Assembly (NCBI GenBank): GCA_015680685.1
Contig: MNCI01002993.1
Location: forward strand, 364,116 to 428,115
Length of the DNA: 64,000 nucleotides
Direction: 5' to 3'
DNA from: Gnetum montanum
Lineage: Eukaryota; Streptophyta; Gnetopsida; Gnetales; Gnetaceae
The notes beneath the pieces are model-generated. The model did no database searches. It saw nothing but the letters and a program-made list of their open reading frames with translations, and was not told the origin of the DNA. This document shows, one piece after another, positions 46,900 to 59,237 of the stretch (positions are counted from its first letter, which is position 1; each line of letters opens with the position of its first letter). Position numbers and translations under genes: made by a program.

Positions 46900-48240
46900 A
46901 TGTGTTGCAGATTTTTAGTTTTTCGAACATTGAATTTTTAGTCATTACAACTTGCCTCTATGAAAATGTAGATCTTTGTTTATTTGCAATTTCTTCAAAT
47001 CATATTTGATAGTATTTTTCATTTCTTCTTTGATCTTCCTTTCGATGTCTTTCCTAGAATATTGATGTAGAAACCTTTTTTATAGGCTTTTTTTTTTATC
47101 TTCTTTGGATATGTTCAAACCATACAAATTTTTATTCATGTATCTTATTTAAAATAGAAGCCACTTCAAGTCTTTCTCTAATGCTTGTATTATGTAGTTT
47201 ATTTCTTCTAGTAAAATTTAAGATCCATTGAAGCATATGCATTTTTTCCATACTAATATCTTGTTCATGTCTCTTTTGCCCTACCTAATATTTAGCATTA
47301 TATAAGATAGTAGGATTGACTTCTATCCTATAAAATTTCTTCTTTAATTTTTTCTTTTATTCTTTATCACATAGAACACCACTATCATATCTCCATTTTG
47401 ACCATGCTACCTCAATTCTATTTCTTACATCTTTATCAATTTCACCATTTGATTGGAGAATTGCTTCTACATAGCATAACTATTTGTAAGAAGAAAATTT
47501 TTAGCCTTGAATTATCACTTCTATTTTATCACTATTTATGTTGTTATTAAAACTACATTCCATATATTATGTCTTACTTCTGTTAATTCTTAAGCGTTTT
47601 GATTTTAAAGCATGTCTTCAATTCTCCATTTTATAAACAATATTTTCTCAAGTTGTATCAACCAACATAATATCATTTGCAAAAAGCATACACCAAGGGA
47701 TTTCATCTTGTATTTCCTTTATTAATTCATCTATAATAATTTTAAATAAGCATGGGCTAACTATTAATCCTTAATGTAGATCTACTATGATTGGAAAATC
47801 AAATATTATAACACAACTTGTTTTAATTTTAGTGGTAGCTCCTTCATACATTTATTGAATTACTTTAATATTTATCAAATATAATTTTTCTCTATAAGAT
47901 CCATCAAATAATTTCTCTAGGCACTCTATCATATGCTCTTTTCAAGCAACTGAAGATCATATGTAGATTTTTTCCATGTTTTCTAAATTTTTACATCAAT
48001 TCTCATATTCAAAAATAGTTTCTATAGTAGATCTTCCTAGCATAAATCCAAACTATTTTTCTAATACTATTGATTCAATTCTGAGATGTTGCTCTATGAC
48101 TTTCTCCCCAAATATTTATAGTATGGCTCATTAGTTTGTCCCTCGATATTTTGTATAATTTTGTACATTTTCTTTATTTTTGTAGATGGGAATAACAATG
48201 TTTTTTTTTTCAAATTTTTGTGAATTTTTCCATCCATCAA
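46900..48240 (-). pseudogene. RTE-like LINE reverse transcriptase fragment
   Basis: Minus-strand blocks follow the RTE-type RT of plants. CLKRAYDRVPREII (about 47940-47900) is followed by [17 protein letters not shown] (about 47710-47660), where the catalytic FADD is now FAND. Next come an ELTEVRHNIWNVVL block (family ELSRTKTEYMEC-like) near 47590 and further downstream C-terminal sequence. No endonuclease is recognisable. Stops and frameshifts are frequent. It is adjacent to the end of the Athila-like element at 48308. Confidence 0.8.
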
Positions 48241-48307
48241 AAGTTTCTAAATAATTATATCAATCAACAAACTCCTATCTCTTCCAATAATTTCCAAGCT
48301 TCGAGAT

Positions 48308-49183
48308 TGATGAGCGGTGAGGTACCCGTACGTCCAACCATACAAATATGAGCATTCACGCACAATCTGGTTGAACTTTGAGGATTAAGTGCTTATGCGC
48401 CCATATAGAACAAAGATGAGTTATGCAATCATTGTGTTCCCAAGCTTACTTGTAAGGCACAATTGTATGGTTAAGTAAACTCGAGGTATATGATTTTTAT
48501 GTTTTTTCTTATGTTTTCTATCTTAGTCTCCTAAGTGTGTGCAATGAAAATATTTAATAAACTAATGGGTTTTGTAACTCTAATGTGAATCAAATCCTAA
48601 CAGCAACATCCATTCCCACTCTCCGGATACATCCTGAACCAGTGTAACACTACTGGGATTACCAAATGCTAGTCGTTACTAGGTTACCAAGTGTTCCATG
48701 GATGCTCGGAGTGGTCATGCTAAGTGTACTAATTATATAATAATTAATGGTTCTATAGAAATAACATTTATTAACTAATGAAAGCATCAAATAATAGTAA
48801 ATAACATTAAATGCTATAATTAAGATATTCTGAATGTTGCAAGGTTTATCACAAAGTTCACCATTATTTCTAGACACAAGGTGTGCTTAGGTACACAATG
48901 CTTGAATAAAGATCTATTCACTTTATGACTCCTATTATAGGCACTCAAAAATAATTCTAACTCTGGAATGAAAAAGGTACAAGAGTTTAGCTAAAGCATT
49001 GAAAAACTACTTCCCCAAACCAAGTGCCTCTATCTCTTATTTATAGCCAATGGGACAAGCTCTAACATCACGTGTCCAATATCACTTGGCCCATCTGATA
49101 TCGTATATTTGATCTTGAGGGTCCAATATCAAGGGTTTGATATCGTGGGTCTAATATCAGGTTGCTTATTTGGTGACTCATCA
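48308..49183 (-). repeat. Athila-like 3' LTR (876 bp)
   Basis: On the minus strand it starts TGATGAGTCACC and ends GGTACCTCACCGCTCATCA, with 7-bp inverted ends TGATGAG/CTCATCA. U3 has several GATATC/AATATC motifs and a TATA box at 49038-49045 (TATAAATA on the minus strand). Confidence 0.9.
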
Positions 49184-49195
49184 TACCCCCATGAC
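49184..49195 (-). promoter_or_regulatory. Polypurine tract, Athila-like element 1
   Basis: GTCATGGGGGTA on the minus strand, abutting the TG of the 3' LTR. The same GGGGGTA precedes the LTR of element 2 (59238-59248). Confidence 0.8.
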
Positions 49196-51050
49196 TGAAT
49201 GAAAACTTGTCCTTGAGATCCTTACAAAATACTAGCAAAGTATGGAATTATTAATTGAATGACATTGATGGTGACATGGAAAGTGCCTAGTGAATAGATC
49301 AACAACTGTATTATAGCATTAGTGTTCATAACCATTGTGGTGAACATTGTACATAGATGACAACCAGACCCTCATTTGATAGCTTGAAGAGAGAGAGAAA
49401 AGAAAATGAGGCACATTGCTACCAATGTTAAAAATGTGCACACCACTGTTTGTCCATGGCCACCTGACTATTCTTTTCATTAATGCTCCAACTCTAGTCC
49501 ATCCTGAGTGCTTCCTCCTATCTCAGTCCAATGTTCATGTGATTGTTATCTACACACACAACATGATCATGAATTAGCAAGGATAGATAAGATATAATGT
49601 AGTTGATACCTTGCCTTGATATGAAGCACATTGGCTTGGTTGTGGGTATTGAAGATACTGGGTTAGAGGTTTGTAAGTGATAACTACCCAAGGTGTAGGG
49701 GTGGGGTAAGTAATGGAATGGAAAAATTTGCAACAAGACCCCATGACTAAGAGTGAACCTTTGATAGCAATAGGATGGAAAATGAAAGAAAAAGGAAGGT
49801 AAGAGGAATAACAATGGTAAAGCTAATAAATAGAAAATGGATTTCATGGATGGGGAAAATGAGAAATAGTTGATTGTGAGATATGTTTAAGGGAAAGAAC
49901 TTAACAATAGCACCAAAAAGGAATGCTAGTGGATTCTCCCCAAAGTAGGCTCATGTCCTTTATGCCCTAACAAACCTGAAAACTAAAGATTTCATAGGCT
50001 CTAGGAATGACATGAAAATAATAGTTAAGAATTAACCCACAAAAATTTACCAAAGAATAACAATGCATCAACCAAGATATAGAGTAATCATAAAATTGAA
50101 AATGAGGTAGAATACGGGAAGCAATACGAAAAGAGAAGAGAGAATGAAATGGAATCCTAAAATTAAGGTTATGTAAAGTCCCTTGTGTATTATGTGGTTA
50201 AGGTGACTTAATAAAATTCAATTCAAATTTAGATTAAAACTAAACACATCTAGTGACCTCACATCAACCCACTTGACCAATCCATCCTCCTGAAGCAACA
50301 AGAATTCTTTCACAGAGCAACCACCATTCCAAAAAGAGAAGAATAGAGAAGCAAAAAGTGAGAAAGGGCCTTAGTTAGAGGGAACCTTCAAGCATGGGTA
50401 ACATGTCTTTCCAATGCCATAACTAGTGCTTGTAGCCTATACTTCTTTATTATGTCTAAGGGGTGTGCTTTGAATTCCCACTATTTTTTTTATTTTTTGA
50501 GTGGAAACCATACCATGCAAAGACTTATGTGATTCATTCAACTTCCTAATATTAGTTGAAAGTGGAATGATGGAAAACCCATGAAAAGCATCTAAGTACC
50601 GAAGAGAATAGCTAGCACAAATGCATCGAATCCCCTTAAATTTACACCCTATTCAATCCATTTGAATTTTTCCTTGATTTGAAGAATAACAAGCCACAAA
50701 TTCATTAATAAGTTTGATTGAAAAAAGGGACTGTACATTTCCAAAATAAAGGGAGACCACAGAGTTTAATGGATGAATGGATGACATGGACTCATTGCCT
50801 ATTTTATCAAAAGAAACCATATCTTAGCATTAACATTGAAAGTCAAAGGTAAAAACCAACATTAGCAATCAAGACCATTATAGAAAAACCTGCCATCATG
50901 AGCACTTATTATGTGATGAGTGAAAATAAATTAAACAAAATATAATAGAGAAAGAAATAGTAAAAATGTTAATGATGGTGTAAAAAAAAAACAAGTAAAT
51001 ATGAAAAATGTGTAAAACAAAAATGTGTAAAATAAAAAGACAAGAGAAAT
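49196..51050 (-). other. Non-coding 3' segment of Athila-like element 1
   Basis: No ORF is recognised. The segment is collinear with 62343-64000 of element 2. Shared blocks include CATGACTAAGAGTGAA near 49743 and 62810, CCCCAAAGTAGGCTCATG near 49938 and 63004, and GGGCCTTAGTTAGAGGGAAC near 50366 and 63430. Confidence 0.75.
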
Positions 51051-51059
51051 TAAGAGCTT

Positions 51060-52300
51060 AGAATAATTAGCATTAGTGGGCATCTCCCCCATGACTGAGT
51101 TGGAAGGAGGAGATCTGAAATAATGAGTAGGAATATCCATCAATAGAGGTAGTGTTGGTATTGGTCATTTTAGGATCATGGAAAGGCATAGTTTGCTGGA
51201 TGTTGGCCAATAATTTTTTATTTGAGCTTCTAGGTTTATAGATCATCATGGCTTCTAAAGGAAAAGTTTCATTAATGATCTAACGTCCTTCACATAGCAT
51301 TTAAAATTTAGTTTGTTGTGGAACATGTGGGATTCCAATAAAGAACCCTATCTCTTGGTTGGTATTTGACTTTTCTAATTCTTAGGTTATGATGTTGTTT
51401 GTTGAAGGCCTTGTGTAGTTCATTGGATAACAAGGTGGCTAATTGGTTTTCATTTAGCAAGTTAAGATTCATTAACTATTTTTTCTATGCTAGATTGAGA
51501 TCAAGGTTAAGGTCACATGCTTTTCATAGTGTACAGAGCTCAACTTGGATAGGAAGTGTTGGAAGTTTACAATACACTAACTCATAGAGAGAGTAGCCTA
51601 TAGGGTGTTTCCATGTGGAGCGGTAGGCCCAAAGAGCATCGTTTATTTTGGTGCTCCAATATTGCCTATATTTGCTAATGGTTCATGTCAAAATTTTTGT
51701 GATTTTCCTATTGGTGAATTCAGCTTGACCATTCAGTTAAGGATGATATGGCGTAGTCAGTTTATGCTCAACTCCTAAGCATTGCATCAACTTCCAAAAA
51801 TTCACACCTGTGAAATGTGTACCATTATAAAAATTAAGTGCACAAGGCATGCCAAACCTATTTAGGATTTGTTGTTGAACAATTCATGTAGCGGTAGATG
51901 ATGTACAATTGGTAATGGTGGCTTCTTTTGACCATTTTGTAAAATAATCAATAGAAAAAACAATGTATGCTTTTCCATTGGACATCAGTGTAATAGGCCT
52001 CATAAAATCAATACCCCATATGTTAAAGGGTTCTAAGGATTGAATTCATTATTGTGGACCCTCCATTCTAGCAGTCATTCCCCCATCATGTTGGCAGCAC
52101 TCACAAGATTGGATAAAATGATGGGTGTCTCAAAATAATGTAGGCCAATAATATCCTACAAGCAAGATTTTAATGGTTGTTCATCTCCCAACATAATGAA
52201 CCCCACAAGGGCCCTCATGAATATCTTGGAGAACTCACAATTGATCTACGTCAAGAACATACCATCAAACTAAGCCATCAGAACATACCTTGTAAACGTG
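51060..52300 (-). pseudogene. INT: Athila-like integrase
   Basis: Minus strand. The zinc-binding region has GVHYVGR, then GYYWPTLF and HHFIQSCECCQHDGG (about 52230-52080). The catalytic core has NIWGIDFMRPI (first Asp), then CALNFYNGTHFTGVNFWKLM, where the second catalytic Asp (usually SD.GTHF) is replaced by Tyr, and LNGQAEFTNRKI with the Glu. Family-typical ALWAYRSTWKHPIGYSLYEL follows. The C-terminus runs to HGGDAH and a stop near 51060. The lost Asp and several stops make it inactive. Confidence 0.85.
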
Positions 52301-52309
52301 TCTATTCAT

Positions 52310-53900
52310 TTCCATGAAATGTTTGACTCGGTGGAGAAACTATTGTTTCGTTTTAATGTATAGCCCTTGTGGCATTTATTATGTGAGAAGATAAGTAAGA
52401 ATTATACTATACCAATTTGTATCGATGGGTGATTGATTTTTTATTGCACTTGCAAAGAGGAGTTCATCAAGGAAGCTATTAGAAATTGGGTATTCATCCT
52501 CTTTGTTGTCCCATTGGAACTGAGATAAATGCTCAGCAATAGCATTCTTGGTGCCTTTACAATCTACTATCGTGAGATCGAACTCTTGCAAGATCACAAG
52601 CGATCATATGATGCGAGAGCTCACTGTTGGTTTATTCATAAGGAACTGAGTCACACTATGATCTATGTGTACAAATACCTTATAGCCTAACACATAGTGC
52701 CTAAATTTCTCTAGTACAAACACCACAACCATTGACTCTTTTTCTATTATGGTATAGTTGAGTTGTGCACTAGCAATACTTCGACTTGCACAATGAATGT
52801 AATAGGGATGTTTGTGGTCATCTAACTATGTAAGTACAGCTCCTAAAGAAAAATTGAACATGTTAGTAATTATATGGAATTGTCTAAACCAGTCAGGAGC
52901 TTGTAGAATGGGTGTTTCTATGAGCTTTTGCTTGAGGGTTTGGAAAGCTAACTCACATTCTTTGGTCCATTCAAAGGATACATCATTTTTTGTTAATTCT
53001 ACTAATGGTTTTGCAATCTTCAAACAGTTCTTGATGAAGTATCTATAATATCTAGTATGTCCATGAAATGATCAAACAACTTTTATAGTTTCTATTAACA
53101 AGTGATTCCTTGGATGCCTTTAATTTTTTCAAGATCTACCTCTATCCCTGTTTGTAAAATTTTATGCCCTAATACAATGTCCTCTTAGAACATTAGGTGG
53201 CTTTTCTGCCAATTGAGCCTTAGGTTGGTTTCAACACATTGTTTTATTATTTGCTCTAATTAGTCCAATGCTTGTTCAAAGTCTACTCTATAGGTGGAGA
53301 AATCATCCATAAAAACCTCCATACCATTCCCTATTTACTATTGAAATATACTAGGAACCAAATGTTGAAACATTGTTGGAGCATTGTATAAGCCAAACAA
53401 CATCTATCTATATGCAAATGTCCCCCAAGGACTTGTGAATGTAGTTTTGGCTTGGTCTTTTTATGCTATTTGGATTTGATTGTACTTATTGTAACCATCC
53501 AGAAAACTATAGTAACAATGCCCTACAATAGTATCTAAGACTTGGTCAATGATTGACAATGGGAAATGATCTTTAAATGTTTCCATGTTTAGTAGCCTAA
53601 AGCATAAATTTTAGTAGCCACTAGGTGCATTCCTATCTTGTGGCTACTACATACAAGCATATTTGTATGTTAGATACTTGTGCACACTGGTTGCATGCAG
53701 GCAATGTTAAGCGTTGTACAACCTAAGACTTCTGCACACATTTGCACCCTATGTCATTGTATGTGATGCATGGAAATTTCTTCTTCTCGATCTTTTTAAA
53801 TGCATTTTCTTTTGATATCTTTAGTGAAAGATCATGTATTCCTAAGTGCGCATCAATGTACTTAGCCATGCTCTTCCCATTATGATTGGAAAGTCCCCCT
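52310..53900 (-). pseudogene. RT-RH: Athila-like reverse transcriptase and RNase H
   Basis: Minus strand. RT blocks are DHFPLSIIDQVLDTIVGH, SFLDGYNKYNQIQIA, TSPWGTFAYR and LFGLYNAPTMFQ. The catalytic FMDD is at 53313-53302 in MEVFMDDFS. Next come HTRYYRYFIKNCLKIAKPLV and FEWTKECELAFQTLKQKLIE. RNase H follows, with YYIHCASRSIASAQLNYTII and EKESMVVVFVLEKFRHYVLG. It ends with LQEFDLTIVDCKGTKNAIAE and HLSQFQ. Stops interrupt all parts. These domains copy element RNA into DNA. Confidence 0.88.
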
Positions 53901-53913
53901 TGCAGTTGTTAAC

Positions 53914-54309
53914 TTAAATCACTAGGAAATCAGTTGGATATGACCACCCACAAATAGTGGTGATAATCTCCTCTACTAGTCCCAATGGAATAGTGATGGA
54001 CTTGTTGGCCAACTCTAAATGAATGTTGCTCTTTTTTAGTAGAGGTAGGTTCCAAGCTCTATACATTTCCTGGGAGATCATATTAACACCATAACCTGAA
54101 TCCAAAAGAGCTTTACAAGCCTCATTTCCAATGATTTGCAAATAAATAAAAGGACTTCCAAGATTAGAGAATTTTCTAGGAAGATGGCCAACTTTAATCC
54201 AATCAATGATAGCATGAGTTAACATGACAGTGTGTGTTGAGTGCATTTTTTGGTCTGAAGAAAGCTCCAAAGATTCGAATGATGATGAGGCATTTGAATA
54301 ATTAGCCAT
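53914..54309 (-). pseudogene. PR: Athila-like retropepsin
   Basis: An open stretch of 131 codons on the minus strand holds FIYLQIIGNEACKALLDSGY then GVNMISQEMY. The DSG triad (54102-54094) is intact and followed by a hydrophobic strand typical of retropepsins. It lies between gag and RT, as expected, and processes the polyprotein. Confidence 0.85.
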
Positions 54310-54338
54310 TTGTGGTTGTAAGAACTAGGTTGGACTAT

Positions 54339-56751
54339 TCATTCTAAATAAAGGTCTCTTCTTTGATCAATTTTTTGATCCAACAGTAGGATGAAGATTG
54401 ATAGCCCTTGTAGTGTTACGTTGCTATGGCTAGGTAGGAAGCTCACCCTGCATAGTTGGAGCAAGTGGTAGTGGAGCTGAGTATGGAAGAGATGTAGATA
54501 TATGAGAAGGATAGTACATATGTGGAGCATCATCCCTAGAAGAAGAAGTTCTATAGTACTCGAGGGTCTGGTAGTGAGGCTAAAAAGCAACGTGACTAGT
54601 AGAGTCATGTGGAGAGATTTGCTATTGAATGTAGTATCCATATGGGTCAGGTTGATGGTAAGGGTATTGTTGATGTGGTGGTGGAATTCCCCATGATTGT
54701 GGGTGTTTTCACCATTGATATTGTTCATTTGGTTTTGATGGAGTTCAACTTAGATAATATTTCAAGGGTTAGTGGAATTGCCTTGGGTTACCTTGAGATA
54801 AGGTAACCTTCTATGTGTTTTCCATCTATTTAATTGTGGGTTTAGTGCATACACCTTATACTCTTGTAGATGTGACACCACTGGGAAGCATCCCTTAGGA
54901 TAGTCATATTGGCAAATCTCACATCCACCATCATTGTTTGTATCCAAATCCATAACCTCTTCAATGGCAGCAACCTTGGCTTTACCCTTGTTATGTGCAT
55001 ACTTAGCTTCTTTTTTTTCCTTCTCTCTCAGTCACTACTTTTTTCTCTAGACTCCTCTACTATTTTTAGGATAGTTTGAAATTTTTCATCTAGGGAGTTC
55101 CACATTTGATCCACCTTTTCTGATACTTCTGATGCAAATTTTTGAATGATCAAAGTCTTTCTACTTACCATCTCTTCAAGTAGTGACTCTTCTTCATCTT
55201 TGGAAAATATAATTTCCTTCCTCCAAAGGGAAGGATCTTTGTTGTGCTCCTTTGTAATTTTTTTCCTCAACACATCTTCTTCTTTGGCAACTTGCTCTAA
55301 CAATATTTGTATTTGATGGGCTTTGAGCTCATATAGCCTTCATTGGGCAAAAGTCCCAAGGGTTCTTTGCATTTCATACCTAAGGCCATCTATGAGATGG
55401 TGTAGTTGTTCCTTTTGTGAGTAACCATGGCTAGCGAAACAATGTAATAATGAATAATATTAGCCCATGGTAGCATCCAAGGATTTTTGTCCTCCTTGTT
55501 TCCATCCTTGGATTTGCTTATGTAGGTTGGACACTCGGGAGTACATTTGATACTTATCATTGAATAGCTCCAACATGGTACTCCATTCACAAATTGATTC
55601 TAGTTCTAAGGAATGGTACTAGCTTTCTGCTTCCTTGATCAGTGTCTATGGAAACAAGTTTAGCTTTTACCACTTTTTTTCTATATTCTACAAGGCACAT
55701 GCATCATGGAATGCTTGTAAATGGTTTTGAGGATTAGCATTGTATCACCCTCCAAATCATGGGATGTTATTCATGTCTAGTCTTTTGATCCTACTATCTT
55801 TCTAGTTCCTTGTTGGGATCTTAATAGCCTCTATTATATTTAACATACTTTGGGTGGTGAGTAGAGGTTCATTGTGATCATGCTACCTATGGCTTCTATG
55901 GTGCATATGCTATTTCCTACGCTTCCTTCTCTCATGACATGTCTCTCTAGAATGCCCTCATCCCATTTCTTTACTTTTTTGTCAATGATTTCTATTTTCC
56001 TATCCTTTTCCTCATGGTCTTACCCTTTGCAACTACATTCAGATCCCGAAGGAGATGAGGAAGAAAATGATGAAGGTGAAGAGGAAGGAGGACTAGCACC
56101 ATGATGGTGTCTATCACCTTCTCTTCAGTGGTCATGGCCTTAGTTGTGGTTACGATCATAATATCCATCATTGTCATGTGTTCATGTTCCTTTTCTGGAT
56201 CCTTTGTTTCTGTTGGTATCAAAACCTACGTTATGAATAGTTGAGTGAATATTTTGATACTCAACTCCTTGACTAAAGTGAGAGAGAGGAACATAATTTT
56301 GTAGAAAACCTCCTGGGATAGGTTCACCATCATCATTTTTACTTAGGACATACAGGACATCCTAAGATCACTTCCCCTTCATGGATTTGTAATGTCTCTC
56401 CTATTGTCAATCCCTCTGACGTTATGCCTCCATGGGTTGATAATCTCTTGAATCTTGTTCATGCACAATGTACTCTAACTGTAAGTGTTACATACTGATT
56501 TGTGTGAGAGCATGAAGAAGCATGCTTGGGATTGAGCAATTAGGAGGTAACACTATGTTACCTTCTAAATCATGCCATCGTAGCTATTCATCTTGGTGGA
56601 GGATAAAGGTAAATTTTGGTACATACTCATTAGCATGAGCATACACCATGCAAAATTTTTGGGGCACTAGCAGATCATCATGTGCACCCTGCCTCCAATT
56701 GTTCATGGTACTAGACCTAGTCAATGAAGGACTCTCATAAGAAGGAGACAT
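54339..56751 (-). pseudogene. gag: Athila-like gag
   Basis: A start MSPSYESPSLTRSS lies at 56751, about 120 nt after the primer site. The gag core (about 55740-55330) has NPQNHLQAFHDACAL, ESICEWSTMLELFNDKYQMY, QIQGWKQGGQKSLDA and LHHLIDGLRYEMQRTLGTF. A coiled, acidic stretch follows at 55303-55028. A zinc-knuckle remnant CEICQYDYPKGCFPVV is near 54915, where the His is changed to Tyr. It is broken by stops and frameshifts. The protein would form the particle and package RNA. Confidence 0.85.
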
Positions 56752-56870
56752 GATTGATTACTTAGTATGCAGTGCTCTTTTCCTATGATTGTAGGATAGC
56801 TAATTTTAAGGGTTTGTTCCAATGATGGAAGGATTTCCGAAGTTCTTAATTAGCACATGAACAACAAAAT

Positions 56871-56888
56871 CCATGAAAATGGTGCTAA
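56871..56888 (-). promoter_or_regulatory. Primer-binding site, Athila-like element 1
   Basis: TTAGCACCATTTTCATGG directly after the LTR end. It looks like a TGGCGCC-type gypsy primer site altered by two G-to-A changes (GGCGCC to AGCACC). Confidence 0.65.
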
Positions 56889-57040
56889 TGATGAACAGCG
56901 AGATACCCCTATGCCCAACCATACAAATATGAGCATTCACATGCAATTGAGTCAAACTTCAAGGATTAAGTGCTTATGCATCCATACAGAACAAAGATGA
57001 GTTATAAAATCATTGTCTTCCCATTCATTAGCAAGAGGTG
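56889..57040 (-). repeat. 5' LTR fragment of Athila-like element 1
   Basis: Matches the last 150 bp or so of the LTR at 48308: CCAACCATACAAATATGAGC, GGATTAAGTGCTTATGC and AGAACAAAGATGAGTTAT are shared. U3 and R are missing. Confidence 0.85.
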
Positions 57041-57299
57041 TGTCCAAAGAATACTTGGCTAAAAAGAAAAAAAATATTTCTTTTGAAAGTGACTAGATCT
57101 AGAAGAAGTAATGGTAGATGAAAGATTTTCCCTTGACAAAGCTGAATACACAACAGTAAGAGGCATGAGAAAAACAAAGATTAAATGATGAAAGATAAAA
57201 AATGAGCTACAAAAACTACAACTTTTAGAACAAAAAGGATTAAAGAAGCAACAACAAAAACAATGGAAAAGAGGAATAAAGCTCATATTTAAATTTTAA

Positions 57300-58430
57300 C
57301 ATTTCATCAGTTTACTTAATGAAAGAAGTTTTCTAGTCTTTTAGAGTTAAAGTAAAGGAAGGACACATTATCCTAAGTTAGAAACTCCCCATTGAATTAG
57401 AAACAGAGGCTATTATCATCTTTCAATATAAAGAAGATGATCCACAAAATGGAAGACAAAAGCTAGTGATGTCTTATCAAGACATGACAAAGAACATAGC
57501 AACTTTGATAGAAGATATGAAAGAAATAGCTGACAGTCAAATAGCTAAGTTGAAGAAATTTCTAATGCAAAACAAATAAAAAACATCCAAGCTACGAGAG
57601 AAGTTAAACAACTTTAGAGGAAAAAATGAGTAGCTTAAAGTAATGATTACCATTAAGAAATCATTGCTCAAAAATAAAGAAAAAACAATAGCAAAATTTG
57701 AGGAAATATTAGCTATTATAAGTTTAGAATTATAATAGACGAGAAAGGGAAAAGCTCTAGATCATTCCCATCTACCTCTACCAAGATTTAAGTTAATAAT
57801 TACTAAAATGAATTACAACAAGGAGTGAATGAAGGATAGAAAGCATGAAATCATAGAAATTTACGGGAAATAGGCCATTTTTCTTAAAATGGAGAGAAAA
57901 ATACAAGAATTATTTAATTTAGCTAGAGCCAAAAAAAGAGCTACTACTTCAATATAAATAAGGCTTTTTTGCATATGATGGTGATGGTAGTTACTGGAAT
58001 TATGAATTAAAATGCCAAAAAAATTATAATTACAATAAGTTTTTTTTTTTTATCATGGGAGCTATATTAGGAGAGATAACTAATTTCATAAATGAATCAA
58101 GTTTGGAAGAAACAAGCATTGAAGATATCCTTAATATGTTTAAGTGTAATGAACCAAATGTAATAAATTAGGCTATTAAGCTTTTCCTTAATCATGGGAG
58201 GTTATCTCAACAATTATCAATTGAAGAGCTCTAGATTCAAAGAATGAGAAGAATTTATCAAGAAACTAAAAAACTATCAAATGGCCTATAGTTATATAAG
58301 GAAAATGTAAGAATATGAAGCCATAACTTTTGCAAAGGTTGTAACTAGCAATGGCTAATATATAGAGCCCAGAGTAGAAGCTATTTAGGGACATGGGAAG
58401 TGAAGAATTTCTTTTAAGAAAGCTTGTAAA
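57300..58430 (+). pseudogene. Unrecognised coiled-coil-like ORF relic
   Basis: Plus-strand pieces have coding character despite stops. From about 57385 they read KLPIELETEAIII, then SYQDMTKNIATLIEDMKEIA and SQIAKLKKFLMQNK, and after a stop KKSLLKNKEKTIAKFEEIL. From 58055 they read MGAILGEITNFINESSLEET, then SIEDILNMFKCNEPNVIN, AIKLFLNHGRLSQQLSIEEL and MRRIYQETKKLSNGL. It is rich in Lys/Glu with heptad-like spacing. It has no domain I know. It lies in the 1.4 kb between the truncated LTR of one Athila-like element and the 3' LTR of the next, so both elements inserted beside or into it. Confidence 0.45.
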
Positions 58431-58443
58431 GACTATTTTCATC

Positions 58444-59237
58444 TGATGAGTGGTGAGGTACCCCTACGCTCAACCATACGAATATGAGCATTACATGTGT
58501 GATCTAGTCAAACTCTGCAGATTAAGTGCCTACATGCCTTATGGAACACTTAAGGTTAATCATTCGTTGTATTCCTAGACTTACTTGTATTTTTCAAGGT
58601 TGTATGGTTAAGTAAGTCTGAGGTATGTGATTTTTATATCTTTTGGATTTTTATCTCCTATGCTAATGAGGTGAAGAGTGAAGAGACTAATTAACTAGCT
58701 TTAACTAATTGACTAAGCCTTAATTAACCTAGCATTATTATCTATTCCCACTTACCGTTCACACCCTAAACTGATGCAACCTTGGTTACCAAATACTAGT
58801 CGTTGTTGGGATCACCAAGCGTAATGCACATGCTCGAAGTGATCGTACTGAATGCACTTAACTATGAGAGAAGGGTTGAGAGAGAATTAATCAACTAATA
58901 AAGAATTTAAATGACAAATAATAAATAACAATAAGTAAAATCCTATTTAGCCTATTCCATGCACTGCAAGGTTTATCCAAGAAGTTCATTTTTATTGGCA
59001 TACACAAACTTGTGTTCAGGTACAATATTTGCTCGAATAAAGATCTGTTCACTTTGGAGCTTCTACTACGGGCACATGGAAATTATTCTATTTCTAGAGA
59101 GGTAAAACTACTAGAGTTTCGCTATGATCTAGACCTAGAATGAGAAACAAGGGAGAGCCACCTCTTATTTATAGATTTGACTATGCGATATCATGGGGGA
59201 TGCGATATCACGGCCCATGTGATATCATGTCCCATCA
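58444..59237 (-). repeat. 3' LTR of Athila-like element 2 (794 bp)
   Basis: The right-hand end (59237) on the plus strand is CCCATCA; the left-hand end begins TGATGAGTGGTGAGGTACC. GATATC motifs repeat four times near the U3, and a TATA box lies at 59166-59173 (minus). Followed on the plus strand by TACCCCCATGA, the complement of the polypurine tract. Confidence 0.88.

Larger units (their letters stand above)
48308..57040 (-). mobile_element. Athila-like Ty3/gypsy element, near complete
   Basis: On the minus strand the order is: truncated 5' LTR (57040-56889), primer site, gag, protease, RT, RNase H, integrase, about 1.8 kb of non-coding 3' sequence, polypurine tract, 3' LTR (49183-48308). 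There is no chromodomain, and the pol wording (MEVFMDDF, DCKGTKNAIAEHLSQF) is that of the Athila branch. The 5' LTR retains only about 150 bp, so the target duplication cannot be checked. The ORFs carry many stops and the element is inactive. A second element of the same family starts at 58444 in the same orientation. Confidence 0.9.
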
